Positions 53,001-61,586 of a stretch of DNA of 64,000 nt are shown here, piece by piece. The stretch comes from Scolanthus callimorphus (taxonomy: Eukaryota; Cnidaria; Anthozoa; Actiniaria; Edwardsiidae), in assembly GCA_033964015.1 (NCBI GenBank), contig CM066916.1, positions 32,815,404 through 32,879,403 of the forward strand. The letters run 5' to 3'. Each line of letters begins with the position of its first letter. The first letter of the stretch is position 1. The notes under the pieces were generated by a model. The model saw nothing but the letters and a program-made list of their open reading frames with translations. It was not told the origin of the DNA and searched no databases. A program made the translations under genes and the position numbers.

Positions 53001-55429
53001 AACAGGATTATGATAGCGTCAACCCTTGCCTCTCCCTTAAAAAAATCCTGTCAAATCCTTCTTATTGTAAAGGAAATGAAAACAGATAATCAGTTTAGAG
53101 TGGATTTCAGATGACTGTCGTGAGTAATTCGCAATTACTTTGTAATTACTCCTATAGGTTTTATTCATAATTTGTGTAATCACATTGCGATTGGTTTCAC
53201 TACAGTCACATGAAAACTGCTCTATTAAACAAATGCACAATCACTATGAAAAAAGAATACAAGGTGGATTACTTACAGGTACAAGCAGTACCCATCAAGT
53301 TCTTTATGTTTTTTAGAGAATTCCACCCTCAGAGGGAAAGTTCTTTGTTTCTTGCTGTTTCTTGGGGTCCTAAAATGCAAGTACAACAACAGTCAAAGTT
53401 AATGGCTCAATTATTTTGTCAATTATATTTTACTGGCTGGACAGTAGCAAAATAATTGGCCAATGACAACCATCAAACAACTTAACAAAACATCCACAGT
53501 TTCCACCTTATGTTGTGCAACTACCTTGTTGAAAGAGTACCAGAAAGTACTGGGTATCCTGTGGTGAGAAAAACAACAGCATAATTCTCCACAAGAAGCC
53601 CAGCCCTAAGTTTCAGTAGGTCTGTTGAGGAGTTGCTGAAGATAAACTGAAACTGTTTCAGGAACGTCAACTCTCCCGGTTTTGCCAGGAGTCTCAAGAT
53701 TTTTTTTCATTCAAGACAACTGCCAAACATTTATTGCATTTTCTCCTGGGAGGTGGTCTCCAGATTTTTGAAGTCCTGGGGTTGACGTCCCTGGTGTTTG
53801 TTTTAAATACATTGTTCTAGAGTTTTCAATTCAAAAACAACACAATAAACATTAGACTTATGGCAGTTTTTTTTCAAGGGAAATAGTATACAAGCATTCG
53901 TGAACCCAGAGCTTTCCAGCTCGTCACCTTGCTCTGGTGAGAGCCATTGATGCATGCACAGGAATTGATAGCCATTGAGAAAAACATATTTCTGGGCATG
54001 CCCCAATGTTCAAAATCAGCCAAAGCTCTCAAATGGATATCCCAGAGCCTCCCCTGCGAGCAGAAAAGCCAGGGAGCTCTGGGTCGAGAATCGTACACAA
54101 TACGTAATTACAAAATATTCACTCACTCTCACCATGCCTTACTCTTAGTCAGACTTACCTATTATATCCACCAGTTCATCATTTTCATGTTTTGCCCCAG
54201 CCTGTAAAGAAGGTATACCATCTTTCTTTAGTCTCCTAACAGATGCCTGGATCGGAGTCTCTACGGAACGGGGAGCGTTGTGTGCTTTGAGGAGTACCCC
54301 CTGAGATACCATCATTTCACCAACTTACCAGATATCTTGCATACATGTACAAGAAATAGGCTTTGGGGCTGACACAGTCTTCCAGAAAATAAGCTGCTCT
54401 CTCAAACTCTTTACAATCCACAAGAGTTTTTGCCCAACAGTAAGAATCGTACTCCTTGACAAACACTGGATCCTGGTAACTCATTTGTGGTAAGTGCTCA
54501 CTTGTGGTGAATGATGGAAGAGAAAAGGCAAGCTCTGCTGACCTACATGAAACAACAATGCAGATCAAGGCTCAGAAACAGAATTAAGACACACAGAGTT
54601 GGCAGAGTGCAACAAAGAGTTTGAGAATCACATGATTTTTGTATTATGAATTGATTGTCGAACGTTCTTGTTCACATATTATTTTTTCATTTTATTATTA
54701 GATTTAAATCAATTAAAATGATGCCGGGAGGTCATAATCACCTCTCTCCCAGACTTGAGTCTGAATTAAAGAGGTCCAGCTCCAAGTGTCCGAATGGAAA
54801 GCATCTGAAGGTGCAAATTTCAGCTGCTCAGGAATCGGTCTTGAGCACAACAGTACTTTACCTTTAAGGAATCCAGAAAGAGACCTTAAAACCCAGCCAC
54901 GACAGCCTCAAGGGGATTCAAGTCAGCAAACACACTGGAACCAGTTTCCCAATAAAGATAGATCTTTCAAGCACTACTACACAACCCTTTTGGATTGCAC
55001 CTTGAGACTGAGAGTTCCCTAGAGAAATAGTATTACCTGACAAAAATTATGCCTAGGTTATCCAGAGCACAATTTCAAGATACAACAGTGCTAGACTACT
55101 ACTAGGGCTGGCTAGAAGGCTGTTACAAGGTTAATCTTAATGCAAATTGTCTCTCATTGGGATAAGACTCCACAAGCGCCTTGTTAAAGTAACAAATCAC
55201 ATTACCATGAACCAAGAGCAAGAAGAGCAAGAGGGATTCGAAGGGGCGGGCAAACACGCAACTTCAAGTGCAATTATGCACTATTTGTCATTTCTTTCCA
55301 ACCCTACTAGCATCAGAACTGTACATACCATTTAGCAGAGTAGACCAGCCCTCTATCTGAACATTCTTTCACTGCATATAGCAAATCTCGCTTGATCTCT
55401 GCGATTGAAACGTTCGACATGGCCGCCAT
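44042..55429 (-). CDS. CDC23: Anaphase-promoting complex subunit 8 (CDC23)
   Basis: Fifteen minus-strand exons: 55329-55429, 54329-54542, 54159-54201, 53277-53369, 52698-52830, 51726-51894, 50429-50526, 49240-49321, 48537-48701, 46978-47085, 45843-45918, 45665-45726, 45198-45276, 44470-44586, 44042-44230. About 576 residues (human 597). The start [16 protein letters not shown] was chosen as the first ATG of the conserved N-terminus. The body is a TPR superhelix: [105 protein letters not shown] and CCEYNE. The tail ends [15 protein letters not shown]23 is a scaffold TPR subunit of the APC/C ubiquitin ligase in the nucleus. Two single-base deletions break the frame (near 53330 in [10 protein letters not shown] and near 47016 in MPFYCLYYY). 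With them restored, all phases and the total length fit. Confidence 0.95.
45934..46330. mobile_element. ~395-bp foldback element with CRE-like termini, copy 2
   Basis: ATAGAGTAGTCAAGTGATGACGTCAC at the left and GACGTCACACTTGAGTACTCTAT at the right are inverted. The interior matches 9108-9503. It lies immediately upstream (minus strand) of a CDC23 exon. Confidence 0.8.
46418..46608. mobile_element. TIR MITE (CTTCTTTGGCGAACG family)
   Basis: The ends AGACTGCTTGCCGTCCCTTC and GAAGGGGCTGCAAGCAGTCT continue inward as TTTGGCGAACGTCCGTGAAA and its complement. CDC23 intron 10. Confidence 0.8.
47211..48103. mobile_element. 893-bp TIR element flanked by ATAGAA
   Basis: The left end TGGGCAATTCCAGAAAATAA and the right end TTATTTTCTGGAATTGCCCA, then GGTACCCCCCCACGGGCGG and its complement, make TIRs of about 40 bp. 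ATAGAA occurs directly outside both ends and may be a target-site duplication, though the surrounding GAATA-rich DNA weakens this. The interior has poly-C tracts and GGAATTTCC words. CDC23 intron 9. Confidence 0.8.
48104..48512. repeat. GGAAT-type pentanucleotide satellite
   Basis: About 400 bp of degenerate GGAAT / AGAAT / GCAAT pentamers, abutting the transposon at 47211-48103 and ending about 25 bases before CDC23 exon 9. The apparent reading frames over it are composition artefacts. Confidence 0.9.
49075..49190. repeat. Dispersed repeat, inverted relative to 53097-53217
   Basis: GAGTAATTACAAAGTAATTG and CACGACAGTCATCTCAAATC here recur in reverse complement at 53097-53217 (GATTTCAGATGACTGTCGTG, CAATTACTTTGTAATTACTC). 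Two copies in CDC23 introns form a 4-kb inverted pair. Confidence 0.7.
50780..51139. mobile_element. Long foldback element (GCTAGCAGAGGCCTC family), copy 2
   Basis: The outer ends are TTCCTGCTAGCAGAGGCCTC and GAGGCCTCTGCTAGGAGGGAA. The centre includes GAAGTTTTCCGCTGATATTATTTGAG. Its arms are more diverged than those of 9843-10233. CDC23 intron 6. Confidence 0.8.
51945..52200 (+). mobile_element. tRNA-derived SINE
   Basis: It begins CCAGTATAGCTCAGTTTGTA, with an A box (TAGCTCAGTTTG) and about 35 bases later a B box-like GGCTTCAACTCCC, then CAGCCAGACCAACGC. An unrelated body with a run of T follows. The acceptor stem does not close, so it is not a functional tRNA. It lies upstream of a CDC23 exon in intron 5. 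Confidence 0.7.
52386..52558. mobile_element. Tc1/mariner-like MITE with TA target duplication
   Basis: The ends CAGCGGTACCTCTGTTAAGT and CTTAATAGAGGTACCACTG are inverted, flanked on both sides by TA. Internal repeats of AAGCGGCCAC. 173 bp, CDC23 intron 5. Confidence 0.8.
53097..53217. repeat. Inverted partner of 49075-49190
   Basis: See 49075-49190. This copy carries GATTTCAGATGACTGTCGTG, then CAATTACTTTGTAATTACTC and GCGATTGGTTTCACTACAG. It lies 60 bases from CDC23 exon 4. Confidence 0.7.
53661..53793. mobile_element. GGAACGTCAAC-ended element
   Basis: The left end CAGGAACGTCAACTCTCCCG and the right end GGGGTTGACGTCCCTG are inverted. Same family as 39261-39438. CDC23 intron 3. Confidence 0.65.
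53903..54093. repeat. CCCAGAGCT foldback repeat
   Basis: GTGAACCCAGAGCTTTCCAG at one end and GGGAGCTCTGGGTCGAGAAT at the other, related to 10779-11190 and 23172-23392. A short fragment is also at 52614-52665. Confidence 0.6.
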
Positions 55430-55564
55430 GTTGGATTTGAAAAGTGGCGCGGGAAATATGGAGAGGGACTTGGTCGAGTAAGAACACAGGAAGACCAAAG
55501 ATGTAATTCGTGGAAAGCTGTCTAACTGTGTCGCGTGCTTTAGGGAATGTTCATTTTTATGCAG

Positions 55565-55800
55565 AGGGGGAGGGAAGATGTTGAGGAGGGCTCCCAACTC
55601 AGAATGTTTAAGGCAAGGCTGTCGCAAAAATTGGTCGAAAAAACTTAGGGGGTGGTCTATATTCGAAAGTTTTAACAATATCATTGTTAGAGGTTCACAA
55701 AATTGATATATTTTCAGTAACGTTTCTATGGCAACATATAATGTGACCTTTGAACTCTGCATTTCAACGGTTTTTAACTCGTGGGTTGCTATGGTAACCC
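55565..55800 (-). repeat. Inverted relative of the satellite edge
   Basis: The reverse complement reads GAGTTCAAAGGTCAC, GTTGCCATAGAAACGTTACTG and then CGAATATAGACCACCCCCTAAG. The same series closes the satellite array at about 60235-60460, so both derive from one element in opposite orientation. Confidence 0.75.
55785..55798. promoter_or_regulatory. X-box-like motif upstream of CDC23
   Basis: GTTGCTATGGTAAC closely fits the RFX X-box consensus (GTTGYCATGGYAAC) with two intact half-sites. It is about 356 bases upstream of the CDC23 start, but lies in or at the edge of a repeated element, so a role in CDC23 expression is doubtful. Confidence 0.35.
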
Positions 55801-55955
55801 CGAGTTGTAGGGGGACCCGATGTCACTCACTCCGGTGTAAACTTTTCTACATTAGCATAATTAGCATAATTGATTATTTGTTTAGTTATGTGTTCATTTT
55901 ACCTACCCCTCCCTCGAATCATTCGCTTATCTTTTCGCTCCCCATCCACTTTGCT

Positions 55956-56048
55956 GTCGGTCACCCATCCAAATACTAACCCTGCCGGATCGTGCTTAAC
56001 TTTAAAAGATTGACCGAGTCACGCGCTTACCAACTGCGCCACGGGGAC
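55956..56048 (-). mobile_element. Composite tRNA/5S-like SINE fragment
   Basis: Read on the minus strand, it starts GTCCCCGTGGCGCAGTTGGT, a tRNA-like A box. It then switches to AAGTTAAGCACGATCCGGCA and GGGTTAGTATTTGGATGGGT, which resembles the internal promoter half of 5S rRNA (AAGCTAAGCAGGGTC, TTAGTACTTGGATGGG). Too diverged and incomplete for a real tRNA or 5S gene. Confidence 0.55.
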
Positions 56049-57606
56049 TTCGTGACGTAATCACTCAGGAAAAACTGATTTATATGTGTCAAACGTCCCA
56101 TCGCAGGTTCTCTGTCTCATAATCTCTCACAAGTTCACTGTGTTTTGAAAGGCTTAAAATTAATCTTAAGTTGACTATGTACGAATTCGAACAATATTCG
56201 ACCGATGTGTATGCTCTCATGACCGTGAGATACGAATCTCCGATGTGAATGCTCATGAACGTGAGATACGAATCTCCCAAACTTCGCCGGCAAACTTCAG
56301 GTTCACTCAGTTCACTGTCTCGCAAGTTAACTGTTCACTGGACTTATATCTTCCCTAAAGCCGAAAATCACGACTTTTACTCATCGAACATTGTTGTTGT
56401 GATGCTAATGTCTTTGCCAATGAATCGTATCCCGTCAACGGTTTCAGTTCGCGGCTTGAAATTACTCTTACTACGAGACTCGTGTTTTAAAGTGCCGAGA
56501 ATCTGCCAGCTGCCGCACTCTCGCCACTGCTAGACTGTTGTCACGCCGAAGGTTATAAAATATTTTTTGGAATCTTAGTAGTGGTTATGACTCATTATTA
56601 TCACTACGCGCGGTACTCTGACAGGAATTAAGAAGCGATTCATCGCCAAATCACACCGGTGAGCAGAAACCTCAACAACAACAAGCTTAGTCTCATGTTC
56701 GAAGCGAAGGCGAACAAGTTGTTTACTAGAAAAAGAAAATATTCTGGAACCGAAACATAAACTCGCTATCAGTCTGGGAAACAAGTGAAACAGTACTTAA
56801 TTCGACAACCACGGACAGAACACCAACGAAAAATGGAGGGCTCCGGAGATATTGGTTGGATTTATCTGTGTTTTTTTTGGTGTGCTTTCGTTTCGAGGAC
56901 GGGAGGGATGGCGAGAGCTGACTAGAAGTAACTAAGCCTACAAAAAAGCAGTTAAAAAACATTTGCCATGTTTTCAATTGTATTGTCTTTTGGGATTCTT
57001 AATACCCTGCTAGCAGAGTAGATTTTTATGTGCTTTTAAAAGTTGTGATTCTTTTTGTTTCATGTATTAACCTAAGTTTGTAATTTCAACGGGCGAAATA
57101 ATTGTGAACGATACGATTTTTTTGCCTTTATCTAAGCTTACAGTATTCAATTAGGCTGGACGAACACTATCATGCTTGTATTATTTGGCCTTGTGTAGTG
57201 ATAATAATGATAATAACATGACTTTTGTCGGGCATATAGTTGATTTGTGCCCCTCGTAGCATGCTACTCGGGCCCCAGACGTCCGCGGAGTCCAACCTTG
57301 AGGTTAACACATTTCTTCTTTTTCTTTTTTAAAATCCTTTAGATAAAAAAAAATGATGTTCTCGAGAACAATATTGAAATACTTTGAGGCCGGGTTTTTT
57401 TTTTCACTTTCAAGGAAAAATCCAGCTTTCAAAATCGCGCCAAAAGTTGGGAGCACTGAAGCTCCAATTAGCTCATACATTTACTGTGGATTGAAAACGC
57501 CCGATTTTAATATTCAGCAATAATTAATTTTTAACTCTGCTGGATTCAAAATGTAAACATTGGAACTGGCTTATACCCGTCCGTTTCCACAGACAGAATG
57601 TTATTT

Positions 57607-57917
57607 TTTCCCGGGGGGAGGGGGGTTCTCCCATGTTTTTGGGGCGGGGGTGCTCGTCGGGAACTTTGATTTTACCCCCAAAAGGTACCAACAAGACGAT
57701 TTTTCCCTCGTAATTTTCTCTTGTATTTTTTGAGAGCGAAAATACGTCTGAATTCAGGCTTCAGACAAGCGTGATTTGCTAGAACGGACCCCTAACTGGT
57801 ACCTATCTTTAAAAAATTGAAAGTTTTTAAATTTTACCCCTCAAAGGCACTACGACGAGCACCCCCCGCCCCAAAAATATTGGAGTCCCCCCCCCACCCC
57901 CTGGATTTTTTCCGGGA
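57607..57917. mobile_element. G/C-run TIR element, copy 1
   Basis: The left end CCCGGGGGGAGGGGGG plus GGGGCGGGGGTGCTCGTCGG and the right end GACGAGCACCCCCCGCCCC plus the poly-C tail are inverted. The interior has TTTTACCCC and AAAGGTACC words. A second copy is at 63090-63457. Confidence 0.8.
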
Positions 57918-58125
57918 AATTTCTTTTTTTTTTTTTTAATGAGCAACCCCACCTATTCAATATGAGAGCCTTCCCCGCCCTGTCCTCTTCACTCTTCATT
58001 ACCCACGAGTTGGCGATAGCTATAGCTTTGATTAAAAACTGCCTTTGTGGACAAGGAAAGGCTAAAAATCCGGAAGATTTGGAAACGTGAAGTGATTCAG
58101 GTTGTGGCAGGCATCTTTGAACTAA

Positions 58126-60311
58126 TTGGATATGTTGACTTTCTAAAGAAGAACCCTATTATTTGATATCTTTCAATAACTTTGTAATTATAAATGCTGG
58201 GCAAGATTTCCAATAAGCCTAATAAACCAGGTAAGTCCCTTTATTCACAGTAGACAAATGTTCGCTAGCTATGCATTTTCCTTGTCTACAGTGGCAGTTT
58301 GTGAAAATGTTTCAACTCTGAGTTCAAAGGTCATATTTGACGTTGCCATATAAACGTTATTGTAAATATGCTGATTTTGATAGTTGGATATGTTGACTTT
58401 CTAAAGAAGAACCCTATTTTAGGACAAGTGAAATTTGATATCTTTCAATAACTTTGTAATTATAAATGCTGGGCAAGATTTCCAATAAGCCTAATAAACC
58501 CTTAGGTAAGTCCCTTTATTCACAGTAGACAAATGTTCGCTAGCTATGCATTTTCCTTGTCTACAGTGGCAGTTTGTGAAAATGTTTCAACTCTGAGTTC
58601 AAAGGTCATATTTGACGTTGCCATATAAACGTTATTGTAAATATGCTGATTTTGATAGTTGGATATGTTGACTTTCTAAAGAAGAACCCTATTTTAGGAC
58701 AAGTGAAATTTGATATCTTTCAATAACTTTGTAATTATAAATGCTGGGCAAGATTTCCAATAAGCCTAATAAACCCTTAGGTATAAAGTCCCTTTATTCA
58801 CAGTAGACAAATGTTCGCTAGCTATGCATTTTCCTTGTCTACAGTGGCAGTTTGTGAAAATGTTTCAACTCTGAGTTCAAAGGTCATATTTGACGTTGCC
58901 ATATAAACGTTATTGTAAATATGCTGATTTTGATAGTTGGATATGTTGACTTTCTAAAGAAGAACCCTATTTTAGGACAAGTGAAATTTGATATCTTTCA
59001 ATAACTTTGTAATTATAAATGCTGGGCAAGATTTCCAATAAGCCTAATAAACCCTTAGGTAAGTCCCTTTATTCACAGTAGACAAATGTTCGCTAGCTAT
59101 GCATTTTCCTTGTCTACAGTGGCAGTTTGTGAAAATGTTTCAACTCTGAGTTCAAAGGTCATATTTGACGTTGCCATATAAACGTTATTGTAAATATGCT
59201 GATTTTGATAGTTGGATATGTTGACTTTCTAAAGAAGAACCCTATTTTAGGACAAGTGAAATTTGATATCTTTCAATAACTTTGTAATTATAAATGCTGG
59301 GCAAGATTTCCAATAAGCCTAATAAACCCTTAGGTAAGTCCCTTTATTCACAGTAGACAAATGTTCGCTAGCTATGCATTTTCCTTGTCTACAGTGGCAG
59401 TTTGTGAAAATGTTTCAACTCTGAGTTCAAAGGTCATATTTGACGTTGCCATATAAACGTTATTGTAAATATGCTGATTTTGATAGTTGGATATGTTGAC
59501 TTTCTAAAGAAGAACCCTATTTTAGGACAAGTGAAATTTGATATCTTTCAATAACTTTGTAATTATAAATGCTGGGCAAGATTTCCAATAAGCCTAATAA
59601 ACCCTTAGGTAAGTCCCTTTATTCACAGTAGACAAATGTTCGCTAGCTATGCATTTTCCTTGTCTACAGTGGCAGTTTGTGAAAATGTTTCAACTCTGAG
59701 TTCAAAGGTCATATTTGACGTTGCCATATAAACGTTATTGTAAATATGCTGATTTTGATAGTTGGATATGTTGACTTTCTAAAGAAGAACCCTATTTTAG
59801 GACAAGTGAAATTTGATATCTTTCAATAACTTTGTAATTATAAATGCTGGGCAAGATTTCCAATAAGCCTAATAAACCCTTAGGTAAGTCCCTTTATTCA
59901 CAGTAGACAAATGTTCGCTAGCTATGCATTTTCCTTGTCTACAGTGGCAGTTTGTGAAAATGTTTCAACTCTGAGTTCAAAGGTCATATTTGACGTTGCC
60001 ATATAAACGTTATTGTAAATATGCTGATTTTGATAGTTGGATATGTTGACTTTCTAAAGAAGAACCCTATTTTAGGACAAGTGAAATTTGATATCTTTCA
60101 ATAACTTTGTAATTATAAATGCTGGGCAAGATTTCCAATAAGCCTAATAAACCCTTAGGTAAGTCCCTTTATTCACAGTAGACAAATGTTCACTAGCTAT
60201 GCATTTTCCTTGTCTACAGTGACAGTTTGTGAAAATGTTTCAACTCTGAGTTCAAAGGTCATATTTGACGTTGCCATATAAACGTTATTGTAAATATGCT
60301 GATTTTGATAG
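58126..60311. repeat. 275-bp satellite array, ~8 copies
   Basis: The unit beginning TTGGATATGTTGACTTTCTA repeats with boundaries (TAGTTGG) near 58381, 58656, 58934, 59209, 59484, 59759, 60034 and 60309. The spacing is 275 bases except one of 278 (a 3-base insertion in AGGTATAAAGTCC). Copies are almost identical. The first is shorter (lacks TTAGGACAAGTGAA) and the last has two visible substitutions. Each unit contains a short inverted pair (GTAGACAA / TTGTCTAC) and the word GTTGCCATATAAAC. No coding frame persists through the unit. Confidence 0.97.
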
Positions 60312-60460
60312 TCCCTACAAGCTGAAATATGTACCGTAATGATATCTTAAAACGTATCGAATATAGACCACCCCCTAAGTATTGTGACCATCCTAGCAAG
60401 TGCCTTGCCTTAAACCTTCTGAGAAATTTTTCTCTATGCTAAGGGGGAGCTCAGAAAAAA
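60235..60460 (+). repeat. Right edge element of the satellite
   Basis: From the last unit the sequence runs into CCCTACAAGCTGAAATATG and CGAATATAGACCACCCCCTAAG. This matches the reverse complement of 55565-55800. The satellite is therefore an internal tandem expansion inside a transposon-like element. Confidence 0.7.
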
Positions 60461-61586
60461 TAATGGGTCTGTGAGGGGGGCTCTGGATTTTTTTTCTTGA
60501 TTAGACGGGTAAAAATAGTAGTGAAAGGGAGGGCGAAAAATATCGACTGAGTAATCAGAATCTTCCCTCCCCCTTTTACAGGGGCGTACCTAAACATTTT
60601 TTACCTTTAAGCCCGCTGTCAAAATTTGTTGACATATGCATGGTAAATCAAAATTTATCCCCATGTAAAAAGTAACTTTATGTGGCAGGACCCAATTTAA
60701 AGCAATTGCCTTAGAAACTGCCTCTCAGACACTAGGCATTTTGCCTCAGTTAAAAATTCACCAAAAAATTGTTATGAACATACATTGTAATATTCCCTTA
60801 CATAAAACCAGAATTCGCATGCCCATATGTCAATGACTTTAGCAATTCGCAATTCATGCTCGAGTTTATTTGACTTTTTAACGTTTTTACAGATCATGAC
60901 AACAATCTGTTCCAGAATGTACTTATTCAGTTTATATACAAGAAACTTGTAACTCACTTAAGTTTCTGTTTCTGGGTATGCTATACACTTGTCACATCAT
61001 GATACGTTTGTAGCCTAACGTTGTCGACTTGCCCCTTTCCTTATTAGGAATTCCGCCTTATTTCGAAGGTCTGTAAGTATTTTTCCTCATATTTTATCGA
61101 AAAAAGCAGAAAAATCCACCAAAATCCCACAATGCACTGCTTCTCTGCCATTTTCAGCTACTTTCGATACCGCCTATAGCTACTTTTAATGCCCCTGAAT
61201 ACCTATGGAAAAAGAACACAGGCAACCCGACTCTTCCGGGCCGTCCTCTGGCTGTGCATTTATCTCCTACAAAATATCATATATGTATATTAATATTATT
61301 GATTCACATATATTGTACATATTGAGAGCACAAATAAATTGATTGAATGACTGACTGACTGACTGGCTGGTAAGTAGCTATGCTAATTAGACAAAAATGT
61401 ATGAATATATCCGCCTAAGCAAGAACACCACTTTTAATGCCCCAGAATACCTTTGAAAAAAGAACACAGGCAACCCGACTGATCCGGGCTGACCTATGGC
61501 AAAAACACACAGACAACCCGACTCAAATACACTCAGTTGGAACGATACACCAATAAATACACGACTGATACAAGAAAGGAAATACT

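Larger units (their letters stand above)
55430..61586. other. Gene-free region dominated by repeats
   Basis: Upstream flank of CDC23. It contains an X-box-like site (55785), a composite SINE (55956), a C/G-rich TIR element (57607), the 275-bp satellite (58126) and AT-rich unique sequence. No exon is supported on either strand; the short frames present lack splice context and homology. Confidence 0.6.

Noticed and set aside
55956..56048. 5S rRNA gene
   Set aside because: Only the internal-promoter half is similar, fused to a tRNA-like head and with many mismatches.
58126..60311. CRISPR-like array
   Set aside because: The repeats are 275-bp direct tandem units with no unique spacers, in a eukaryotic genome.
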